Positions 1-4,900 of a stretch of 5,133 bases of DNA are shown here, in pieces; within the stretch, counting starts at the first letter, position 1; the number at the start of each line of letters is the position of its first letter. Under the pieces are notes generated by a model. That model was not told where the DNA came from. It ran no database searches and saw only the letters and a program-made list of their open reading frames with translations. Source of the stretch: Chloroflexota bacterium (GTDB taxonomy: Bacteria; Chloroflexota; Anaerolineae; 4572-78; J111). Both the position numbers and the translations under genes were made by a program. The stretch covers positions 1 to 5,133 of the forward strand of contig RFJV01000205.1 in the NCBI GenBank assembly GCA_003694775.1, given 5' to 3'.

Positions 1-3
1 TGT

Positions 4-67
4 GACAAGGGGACAAGGAGACAAGGAGACAAGGAGACAAGGAGACAGGGAGAGGGGGAGACAGGGG
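4..67. repeat. 8-bp tandem repeat array upstream of the MDR gene
   Basis: Eight consecutive 8-bp units run without gaps. The core unit is GACAAGGA (four perfect copies at 12-43), flanked by variants GACAAGGG (4-11), GACAGGGA (44-51), GAGGGGGA (52-59) and GACAGGGG (60-67). One strand is entirely purine except for the single C in most units, and no inverted-repeat structure is seen. The array ends about 45 bp before the Shine-Dalgarno site of the following gene. It is non-coding simple sequence; any effect on expression is unknown. No promoter could be recognised between positions 1 and 126, so transcription probably starts outside the window. Confidence 0.85.
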
Positions 68-126
68 GAGGAATGAGCCTCAATCTCTAATCTCCAACCC
101 CCAAAACTCAGAAAGGACCAAACACT

Positions 127-1836
127 ATGGGTAAAAAACTGCAAGCCTACAAAGAAGCCAAAACCATCGGCACAGAAAACCGATTATGGCCCCTCTACGG
201 TGCGGGGCTGGAAAACCTGGGAAAGGACGGCCGGCCCATCGATGTGGGTATTCCGGAATACGGGCCGGATGAACTGCTGGTGCGGCACGACGCCTGCGGC
301 ATCTGCTTTTCCGACATCAAGGTCATCAATGCCGGCGAACAGCACCCCCGCATCTTCAAGGATATGAAGAAAGACCCGGTCGTGCTGGGGCACGAGGTCG
401 CTATGACGGTAGTCGGCGTGGGGGAGAAGCTGAAAGACCGGTACAAGGTGGGCGACCGCTTCATTGTCCAGGCCGACATCTATGTCGACGGGGTGAACTA
501 TGCCTACGGGTATATGATTCAGGGCGGTATGTCCCAATACGGGGTAATTGACCAGCGGGTGCTCAACGGCGACCACGGCAACTACCTTCTGCCGGTCAAG
601 CCGGAAACCGGCTACGCCGAAAGTGCCCTGGCCGAGCCGTGGGCCTGCGTGATTGCCGCCTACGAGCTGAAGTACCGCACCGGGCTGAAAAACGGCGGGT
701 TCACCTGGATAATCGGCACGGAGAAAGCGGCAGAGCAGTACCACATCAGCGCCGGCTTTGATGAGCACAGCCACCCGGCCCGGCTGGGGCTGACCAATGT
801 GCCGTCGGCCTTTGCCGCCTGGCTCAGAGAACGGGCCGCGGCCCTGGGCGTGGAGGTGGTGGAGGTTGACCTGCACCAGCCGGGCGACCTTCCGCCCGTG
901 GATGACATCATCATCCTCGGGCCGGACCCGGATGTCATCGAAGCCGCCAGCCCGCGCCTGGCCGATTTTGGCATTGTGGCCCTGCTGGCCGGCGAACCCC
1001 TGCCCCGCCCGGTGCAGGTCGATGTGGGCCGCATCCATTACAACCGCTGGACGTATGTCGGCACTGCCGGCACAGACATTGCCCAGGCCTACAGCCGCTA
1101 CCCCATCCCTGCGGAACTGAAAGCCGGGGGCAAAGCCTGGTTTGTCGGCGCGGGCGGCCCCATCGGGCAGATGCACGTCCAGCGGGCCATCCAGTCGGAA
1201 AACCCGCCCGGCCTCATCCTCTGCACCGACCTGTCCGCGGAGCGTCTGCAGGTGCTGGAAGAGATGATGGGGGCCGATGCCCGCGCCAGAGGCATTGAGT
1301 TCGTCTGCCTGCAGGTCGGCACAGACGAATACCAGCCCCGGCTGGCAGAGCTGGCCGGCGACGGATTCGACAACATTGTGGTGCTGGCCCCCGCGGCGGC
1401 CGTGGTCTCCGACTGCGCCAACTATATGGCTAACCGGGCAGTGATGAACATCTTCGCCGGACTGAAGCGGGGCACAATGGCCGCCCTGGACCTGAGCCAC
1501 GTTTACCTGCGGGACGTGCGCTTTATCGGCCACACGGCCTCCACCATCGAAGACCTGCGGCTGATGCTCCAGAAAACAGAGAGCCACCAGCTTTCGCCCA
1601 ACCGGTCGGTGGCGGCGATTGGCTCGCTGGACGCGGCCAAAGAAGGGTACGAGGCCGTGCGCGACGCCCGCTTCCCCGGCAAGGTGGTGATTTACCCCAA
1701 CATCAAGCCCTTCCCGCTGACCCCCCTGCCCGAACTGAAGGACAAACTGCCCACTGTCTATGCGAAGCTAAAAAATGGCCGCGAATGGACCAAAGAGGCC
1801 GAAGATGAATTCCTGGAGCTACTGCTTCCGGATTGA
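127..1836 (+). CDS. Zinc-type MDR sugar-phosphate/polyol dehydrogenase, SorE-like, with duplicated Rossmann domain
   Basis: A 569-residue member of the medium-chain dehydrogenase/reductase superfamily, probably cytosolic and NAD(H)-dependent. The N-terminal GroES-like domain (about residues 1-185) shows the catalytic zinc ligands: C60 in CGICFSDIK, H89-E90 in GHE and E170 in the AEPWAC motif. The four-cysteine structural-zinc lobe is absent. A second, canonical Rossmann domain starts at about residue 331, with glycine motif GAGGPIG (341-347) and acidic D368 at the end of beta 2, suggesting NAD rather than NADP. The C-terminal stretch (IGSLDAAKEGYE, KVVIYPNIKPFPLTPL, WTKEAEDEF) and the segment around residues 80-180 recall L-sorbose-1-phosphate reductase (SorE), which makes D-glucitol 6-phosphate; this comparison is from memory. 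The protein is about 150 residues longer than SorE because residues 187-330 look like an extra, degenerate Rossmann copy. The ATG has AAAGGA at 112-117, 9 nt upstream. The SrlD-like gene downstream supports a hexitol-phosphate role. The MDR fold is certain; the substrate is not. Confidence 0.85.
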   Translation: MGKKLQAYKEAKTIGTENRLWPLYGAGLENLGKDGRPIDVGIPEYGPDELLVRHDACGICFSDIKVINAGEQHPRIFKDMKKDPVVLGHEVAMTVVGVGEKLKDRYKVGDRFIVQADIYVDGVNYAYGYMIQGGMSQYGVIDQRVLNGDHGNYLLPVKPETGYAESALAEPWACVIAAYELKYRTGLKNGGFTWIIGTEKAAEQYHISAGFDEHSHPARLGLTNVPSAFAAWLRERAAALGVEVVEVDLHQPGDLPPVDDIIILGPDPDVIEAASPRLADFGIVALLAGEPLPRPVQVDVGRIHYNRWTYVGTAGTDIAQAYSRYPIPAELKAGGKAWFVGAGGPIGQMHVQRAIQSENPPGLILCTDLSAERLQVLEEMMGADARARGIEFVCLQVGTDEYQPRLAELAGDGFDNIVVLAPAAAVVSDCANYMANRAVMNIFAGLKRGTMAALDLSHVYLRDVRFIGHTASTIEDLRLMLQKTESHQLSPNRSVAAIGSLDAAKEGYEAVRDARFPGKVVIYPNIKPFPLTPLPELKDKLPTVYAKLKNGREWTKEAEDEFLELLLPD

Positions 1837-1837
1837 A

Positions 1838-1869
1838 TTGGAGATTGGAGATTGGGAGATAGGGAGATT
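1838..1869. repeat. GGAGATT-type simple repeat after the MDR gene
   Basis: Immediately after the stop codon of the MDR gene, four or five imperfect copies of GGAGATT / GGGAGAT follow each other with a 7-9 bp period. Positions 1838-1853 are the reverse complement of positions 82-97 with a single mismatch, so related simple sequence flanks the gene in opposite orientation. No hairpin with a T-tract is seen here, so it is not an intrinsic terminator. Confidence 0.7.
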
Positions 1870-1877
1870 AAAACTCC

Positions 1878-1925
1878 CCAACTACCCAACTCACCAACTC
1901 ACAAACTAACCAACTCACCAACTGT
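1878..1925. repeat. 8-bp tandem repeat array upstream of srlD-like gene
   Basis: Six exact-period 8-bp units occupy this stretch: CCAACTAC, CCAACTCA, CCAACTCA, CAAACTAA, CCAACTCA, CCAACTGT. The array ends 5 bp before the GGAGGT Shine-Dalgarno site of the SDR gene. It has the same period as the array ahead of the upstream gene but a different unit. There is no dyad symmetry. It lies between two genes that are probably cotranscribed, so the units would be present in the intercistronic mRNA. Confidence 0.85.
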
Positions 1926-1939
1926 TCACAGGAGGTACT

Positions 1940-2731
1940 ATGTGCCAGCAACTGGTCGATAAAATTGCCCTGGTCACCGGCGGCGGGCAGGGGTTGGGAC
2001 AGGCCATCTGCCGCCGGCTGGCCGCGGAAGGCTGTCACGTGGTGGTGGCCGACATCAACGAAGAGACCGCCACCGCCACGGCTAATGAAATCACCACCAC
2101 CACCGACCGGCAGGCTATTGCCGTCAAGGTGGATGTGACCAACGAGGCCCAGGTAGAAGCAATGGTCGCCCGCACCCTGGAAACGTTTGGCCGGCTGGAC
2201 ATCGCCGTATCCAACGCCGGGGTGCTGATTGCCGAAGAAATTACCGAATTTCCGGCAGATAAGTGGCGCTTTGTGATGGATGTCAACCTGTACGGCTACT
2301 TTCTGGTTGCCAAGCACGCCGCCCGCCCTATGAAGGAACAGCGGAGCGGGGTTATCATCCAGATTAATTCCAAGTCGGGCAAAAAGGGGAGCTACAAGAA
2401 TTCTGCCTACGCGGCCAGCAAGTTCGGCGGCATTGGTCTGACCCAGAGCATTGCCCTGGACCTGGCCGAATACAACGTGCGGGTCAATGCCATCTGTCCG
2501 GGCAATCTGCTCGACTCCCCGCTGTGGGTCAATTCTCTATATAAGCAGTACGCCAAAAAGTGGGGCATCACCGAGGAGGAAGTCCGGCAGAAGTACATCA
2601 ACCAGGTGCCGATGAAGCGCGGCTGTACCTACGACGATGTCTGCAATGTGCTGGTCTTTCTGGCCTCTGACCAGGCCAGCTATATGACCGGACAGGCCAT
2701 CAACGTTACCGGCGGGCAGGAGATGCGGTAG
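1940..2731 (+). CDS. srlD: Sorbitol-6-phosphate 2-dehydrogenase-like SDR oxidoreductase
   Basis: A 263-residue classical short-chain dehydrogenase/reductase. Its predicted reaction is D-glucitol 6-phosphate + NAD+ to fructose 6-phosphate + NADH, in the cytosol. The cofactor motif TGGGQGLG is at residues 13-20, and D38 at the end of beta 2 favours NAD. The motif SNAG (91-94) and catalytic residues N116, S144, Y157 and K161 are all present. The segment IIQINSKSGK, the stretch KFGGIGLTQS, ALDLAEY, PGNLL, YAKKWGITEEEV, PMKRGC and the end INVTGGQ closely match E. coli SrlD as remembered, more specifically than a generic SDR would. Length is normal for the family. The ATG is preceded by GGAGGT (1931-1936) at unusually short spacing (3 nt). 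It starts 103 bp after the MDR gene, probably in the same operon. No intrinsic terminator follows. Other hexitol- or ketose-phosphate substrates remain possible. Confidence 0.85.
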   Translation: MCQQLVDKIALVTGGGQGLGQAICRRLAAEGCHVVVADINEETATATANEITTTTDRQAIAVKVDVTNEAQVEAMVARTLETFGRLDIAVSNAGVLIAEEITEFPADKWRFVMDVNLYGYFLVAKHAARPMKEQRSGVIIQINSKSGKKGSYKNSAYAASKFGGIGLTQSIALDLAEYNVRVNAICPGNLLDSPLWVNSLYKQYAKKWGITEEEVRQKYINQVPMKRGCTYDDVCNVLVFLASDQASYMTGQAINVTGGQEMR

Positions 2732-2737
2732 ACCCAT

Positions 2738-2765
2738 TTTCCATTTAACCAGAATCCGGTACAAT
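2738..2765 (+). promoter_or_regulatory. Weak candidate promoter for the toxin-antitoxin operon
   Basis: TTTCCA at 2738-2743 (4 of 6 matches to TTGACA) and TACAAT at 2760-2765 (5 of 6 matches to TATAAT) are 16 bp apart, just after the srlD-like stop codon. If used, it would give a leader of about 115 nt before the antitoxin gene. The -35 match is poor, so this is only a candidate. Confidence 0.3.
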
Positions 2766-2773
2766 ATATGTAC
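2759..2773. promoter_or_regulatory. Inverted repeat GTACA-N5-TGTAC, possible operator
   Basis: Two 5-bp arms, GTACA (2759-2763) and TGTAC (2769-2773), flank an AT-only pentanucleotide. The repeat covers the candidate -10 element TACAAT. Toxin-antitoxin operons are often autoregulated through short palindromes at the promoter, so this could be the binding site of the antitoxin or the complex. That role is inference; short AT-rich dyads also occur by chance. Confidence 0.3.
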
Positions 2774-2808
2774 AAGAGCTACGCATTTGGCTTGCTAGCA
2801 GAATTTTT

Positions 2809-2841
2809 AACCGCCGAGCACGCCAGGAACGCAGAGAGAAA
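2809..2841. repeat. CGCAGAG-type dispersed intergenic repeat
   Basis: The spacer before the antitoxin contains a run of related blocks, CGCCGAG, CACGCCAGG and AACGCAGAGAG, followed by AAA. It resembles the accCGCAGAGaCGCAGAGaa family of short intergenic elements that recur in several bacterial phyla; that recognition is from memory and the copy is degenerate. It has no coding capacity and no stable hairpin. It may mark the junction where the toxin-antitoxin module joined this locus. Confidence 0.35.
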
Positions 2842-2888
2842 TAGGGTAGCAAAGTAGGGTAGAAATCTTCATCCACAGGGGAAAACGG

Positions 2889-3140
2889 ATGGCTTTACAG
2901 CAAATCACAATTGATGTACCCGAAAAGATTTTGCTGGCGGAGAAGATGAATACCGCAGATTTTGCCAAAGAGGTACAAACACTGGCCGCAGTTAAGCTGT
3001 ACGAGCTTGGACGGTTAACCTCCGGGAGAGCCGCGGAATTGGCTGGCATGAGCAGAGTTGAATTCCTGTTGACCTTACAGCGCTACAAGGTCTTTCCCCT
3101 TTCCGCCGAGCTTGAGGATTTAGAAGCCAGCAATGTCTGA
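2889..3140 (+). CDS. UPF0175 family antitoxin
   Basis: An 83-residue protein of the UPF0175 family (Pfam PF03683). This family is usually encoded just upstream of a DUF3368 PIN-like protein and is thought to act as its antitoxin, neutralising the toxin and probably binding the operon's own promoter. The N-terminus (ITIDVPEKIL) is followed by the family core LAAVKLYELGRLTSGRAAELAGMSRVEFL at about residues 32-60, which contains a helix-turn-helix-like segment with conserved LYE.G, G.AAELAG and EF positions, then RYKVFP. Length is typical. The ATG is preceded by AGGGG at 2877-2881, 7 nt away. The 3' end overlaps the toxin start by 8 nt (ATGTCTGA), implying translational coupling. Base composition is visibly less GC-rich than the dehydrogenase genes to the left. 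Confidence 0.85.
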   Translation: MALQQITIDVPEKILLAEKMNTADFAKEVQTLAAVKLYELGRLTSGRAAELAGMSRVEFLLTLQRYKVFPLSAELEDLEASNV

Positions 3141-3615
3141 CGCCATCAGCAATACTTCTCCGCTGTTGTATCTGTACCGGATTGGTAAAATCGAACTTCT
3201 ACCGCGCCTGTTTGATAAAATATTCACTGTGCCATCTGTAGCCGACGAACTGCAAACAGGCCACCAAAAAGGGTATGATGTTCCACTGCTAGAAAGGTAT
3301 CACTGGCTAGAAATAGTCTCTCCCAAACAAACCACATCTGAATGGCTGGCAAGAGACCTGGGCAAAGGAGAACTGGAAACAATCGCTCTGGCTCTGGAAC
3401 GTCAAGAAATGATTGTCCTGCTGGATGACGGATTAGCGCGTCGGATTGCCCAAGCGGCAGGAATAGAGGTATGGGGAACACTTCGTGTCCTGTTAGAAGC
3501 CAAAAATCAAGGTCTTCTGCCGGCCATAGCCCCCCTCATCGATGATTTAAGCGATTCAGGGATGTGGATTTCTGCTGATATAAAACGGAGAATACTCAGT
3601 CTGGCCGGCGAATAA
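3133..3615 (+). CDS. DUF3368 family PIN-like toxin (putative RNase)
   Basis: A 160-residue DUF3368 protein (Pfam PF11848), a branch of the PIN-domain superfamily whose members are presumed metal-dependent RNases paired with UPF0175 antitoxins. The N-terminal motif SNTSPLLYL (6-14) carries N7 where a standard PIN domain has its first aspartate; this substitution is common in the family as remembered. The other acidic residues are in place: E39 in VADEL, E80 in LGKGE, and D98-D99 in LLDDGLARRIA. The later signature GTLRVLLEAKNQGLL (115-129) and the C-terminal SGMWIS...ILSLAGE are also typical. Translation is probably coupled to the antitoxin, as there is no strong ribosome-binding site of its own and the genes overlap by 8 nt. 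An intrinsic terminator follows 14 bp after the stop. Codon use is AT-richer than in the flanking metabolic genes, consistent with acquisition. RNase activity is inferred. Confidence 0.85.
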   Translation: MSDAISNTSPLLYLYRIGKIELLPRLFDKIFTVPSVADELQTGHQKGYDVPLLERYHWLEIVSPKQTTSEWLARDLGKGELETIALALERQEMIVLLDDGLARRIAQAAGIEVWGTLRVLLEAKNQGLLPAIAPLIDDLSDSGMWISADIKRRILSLAGE

Positions 3616-3629
3616 CCGCTCACAATCAG

Positions 3630-3663
3630 AAGGAGGGGCAAAAATATTCTGCCCCTCCTTTTT
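3630..3663 (+). terminator. Rho-independent terminator of the toxin-antitoxin operon
   Basis: A perfect 11-bp stem, AAGGAGGGGCA (3630-3640) pairing with TGCCCCTCCTT (3650-3660), has a 9-nt AT-rich loop and is followed by T residues (TTTTT at 3659-3663). It lies between the convergent toxin and lacI genes. In the opposite direction the stem is followed by only a weak T-tract, so it should work mainly for the plus-strand operon, although it may also slow polymerase coming from the repressor gene. Confidence 0.9.
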
Positions 3664-3687
3664 GGGATGTGCAGAAGAATAACAAAC

Positions 3688-4689
3688 CTATCCCGGTGGT
3701 GCGGTAGACCGCCGGACGATGATTTCTGCGGGGAGCAGTATCTCCTGCGGCGGGCCGGCCTCGCCGCCCAGACGGCTCAGCAGGCGGGCCGCGGCTTGCC
3801 GGCCCATCGAATAGGCCGGCTGGGCGACGACCGTCAGAAATGGCTCCAGCACCAGCGTGGCCGGCAGGTCGTCAAACGCGGCCAGTGAAATATCCACCGG
3901 AACCGCCAGCCCGGCCTCGCGCAGGGCACGGAACGCGCCAATGGCAATAAAATTGTTGGCCGCCAGCACTGCCGTGGGGCGGGGAGATGTAGACAGGACC
4001 GTCCGCATCATCTGGAAACCCGCCCCCTGATTGAAGCCCCCAAACAAAACCAGCCGTTCGTCTACCGGCACACCGGCCTCCTCCAGTGCCTGCCGGTAGC
4101 CGGTCACCCGGTCTGCCGCGGTCGATACATCCGGCGGACCGGAGAGAATGGCAATCCGCCGGTGTCCCAACCCCAGCAGATGGCGGGTCAGGTCGCGGGC
4201 CGCGGCCACCGAGTCACAGCGCACCGTGTCCACCTGCACCTCCGGCACTCGCCGGTCCAGCACCACCACCTCGACCCCCTGCTGTTGGAGCAAGCGCACC
4301 GGTTCGGGCCGGCTCCGGGCCGGAACCAGCAAAATTCCGTCGACCTGCTTTTCCAGCAGAACGTTCAAATAGCGGGCCTGCTTTTCTTCCGACTCGTCGG
4401 TGTTGCACAGAATCAGGTTGAAATTGCCCTGGCTGGCCGCATCTTCCGCGCCGCGGGCCACCAGTGTCCAGAAGGGATTGGTCATATCGGTCAGCACCAG
4501 AGCAATAGTGCGGGTTTGTTTTGAACGCAAACTGCGGGCCACCGAGTTGGGTACATATCCCAACGCCTCAATGGCTTCTTCCACCCGCCGGCGGGTCTCC
4601 GGGCTGACGTAGCCGGAGCTGTTGACCACCCGCGATACCGTGATGGGCGCCACCCCGGCCCGTCTGGCAACGTCCCGAATGGTAGGCAT
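3688..4689 (-). CDS. LacI-family transcriptional repressor
   Basis: A 333-residue LacI/GalR-type regulator. The N-terminal helix-turn-helix is clear (TIRDVARRAGVAPITVSRVVN, residues 3-23). It is followed by the hinge helix YVPNSVARSLRS (45-56), whose L54 corresponds to the leucine that LacI proteins insert at the central CpG of the operator. The rest is a periplasmic-binding-protein-like sugar-binding domain with typical landmarks: IALVLTDMTNPFW (62-74), VDGILLVPA (116-124), LGHRRIAILSGP (174-185), DRVTGYRQAL (193-202) and LAAFDDLP (269-276). Length is normal. The ATG at 4689 is chosen over an in-frame TTG at 4704 because the Shine-Dalgarno AGGAG lies between them, 6 nt before the ATG. It is divergent from the aldo/keto reductase, with operators at both promoters. 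The effector is unknown, probably a sugar handled by the divergent operon. Confidence 0.92.
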   Translation of the reverse strand: MPTIRDVARRAGVAPITVSRVVNSSGYVSPETRRRVEEAIEALGYVPNSVARSLRSKQTRTIALVLTDMTNPFWTLVARGAEDAASQGNFNLILCNTDESEEKQARYLNVLLEKQVDGILLVPARSRPEPVRLLQQQGVEVVVLDRRVPEVQVDTVRCDSVAAARDLTRHLLGLGHRRIAILSGPPDVSTAADRVTGYRQALEEAGVPVDERLVLFGGFNQGAGFQMMRTVLSTSPRPTAVLAANNFIAIGAFRALREAGLAVPVDISLAAFDDLPATLVLEPFLTVVAQPAYSMGRQAAARLLSRLGGEAGPPQEILLPAEIIVRRSTAPPG

Positions 4690-4695
4690 GATTAT

Positions 4696-4700
4696 CTCCT
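4696..4700 (-). promoter_or_regulatory. Shine-Dalgarno site that fixes the lacI start
   Basis: Reading on the minus strand, AGGAG sits 6 nt before the ATG at 4689. The alternative in-frame TTG start at 4704 would place this site inside the coding sequence and add five residues (MQEII) that are not part of the normal LacI N-terminus. The ATG start is therefore preferred. Confidence 0.85.
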
Positions 4701-4735
4701 GCAAAATAGCTGGCGCGTCTCAAAATACCAGATTT

Positions 4736-4753
4736 TATGATAACGATACCATA
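4736..4753. promoter_or_regulatory. Secondary LacI-type operator at the repressor's own promoter
   Basis: TATGATAACGATACCATA is an imperfect palindrome centred on a CG step. Its 16-bp core differs from the perfect operator at 4845-4866 at only two positions, one per half-site (ATGATAAC and ATGGTATC against ATGGTAAC). It begins 1 bp downstream of the repressor's predicted -10 element and covers the predicted start site, which fits negative autoregulation. The two operator centres are 111 bp apart. The weaker match suggests lower affinity than the main operator. Confidence 0.75.
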
Positions 4754-4754
4754 C

Positions 4755-4783
4755 AGTATAAGACGAAACAACCTAAAGGGCAA
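4755..4783 (-). promoter_or_regulatory. Predicted sigma70-type promoter of the lacI gene
   Basis: On the minus strand, TTGCCC (4783-4778, 4 of 6 matches to TTGACA) is followed after exactly 17 bp by TATACT (4760-4755, 5 of 6 matches to TATAAT). The predicted start is near 4748, giving a leader of about 59 nt before the ATG. It is divergent from the stronger reductase promoter; the two -35 elements are 24 bp apart. Confidence 0.65.
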
Positions 4784-4807
4784 CCGGCAGTTTTCGCGCA
4801 GAACGGG

Positions 4808-4836
4808 TTGACAGGACAACCAGTTCGTGCTATGAT
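4808..4836 (+). promoter_or_regulatory. Near-consensus sigma70-type promoter of the aldo/keto reductase operon
   Basis: A perfect -35 hexamer TTGACA (4808-4813), a 17-bp spacer and TATGAT (4831-4836, 5 of 6 matches to TATAAT). The predicted start is around 4843, directly before the operator palindrome. Such a strong promoter needs a tight repressor, which matches the perfect operator next to it. Confidence 0.85.
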
Positions 4837-4844
4837 GCACAAAA

Positions 4845-4866
4845 AATATGGTAACGTTACCATATT
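4845..4866. promoter_or_regulatory. Perfect 22-bp palindromic operator for the LacI-family repressor
   Basis: The half-site is AATATGGTAAC, followed immediately by its exact reverse complement, so all 22 bp are symmetric around a central CG (4855-4856). A palindrome with a central CG and an AACGTT core is the classic form of LacI/GalR-family sites, in which the hinge leucine opens the CpG step. It starts about 2 bp after the predicted transcription start of the reductase operon, so bound repressor would block initiation or early elongation. The divergently encoded LacI-family protein is the obvious ligand. Confidence 0.9.
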
Positions 4867-4900
4867 CAGCTTTTTTTCACCAAAACGGAGGAGATTCCCA

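Noticed and set aside
4..67. CRISPR-like array
   Set aside because: Units are contiguous 8-mers with no spacers and no cas genes are present.
184..1587. Long open frame (467 codons) on the minus strand opposite the SorE-like gene
   Set aside because: It lies wholly antisense to a clear MDR gene, its translation shows no recognisable family or motifs, and long antisense frames are expected opposite GC-rich codon-biased genes.
1868..2317. Minus-strand open frame of 149 codons over the srlD-like 5' region
   Set aside because: It reads through the octamer repeat array at its N-terminus and is antisense to the SDR gene; no family signal.
2700..2713. AACGTTACC match to the operator core near the end of the srlD-like gene
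   Set aside because: It is only a half-site plus core, inside codons for the conserved INVTGG motif, and the left half does not match.
2732..2808. Intrinsic terminator after the srlD-like gene
   Set aside because: No GC-rich hairpin with a following T-tract is present; the only dyad is the short AT-rich GTACA repeat.
3667..4524. Several plus-strand frames opposite lacI
   Set aside because: They are shadows of the LacI coding sequence, with arginine- and proline-rich composition and no motif.
4690..4704. Five-residue N-terminal extension of the LacI protein from a TTG start
   Set aside because: The Shine-Dalgarno sequence lies inside this extension and is correctly spaced for the ATG at 4689.
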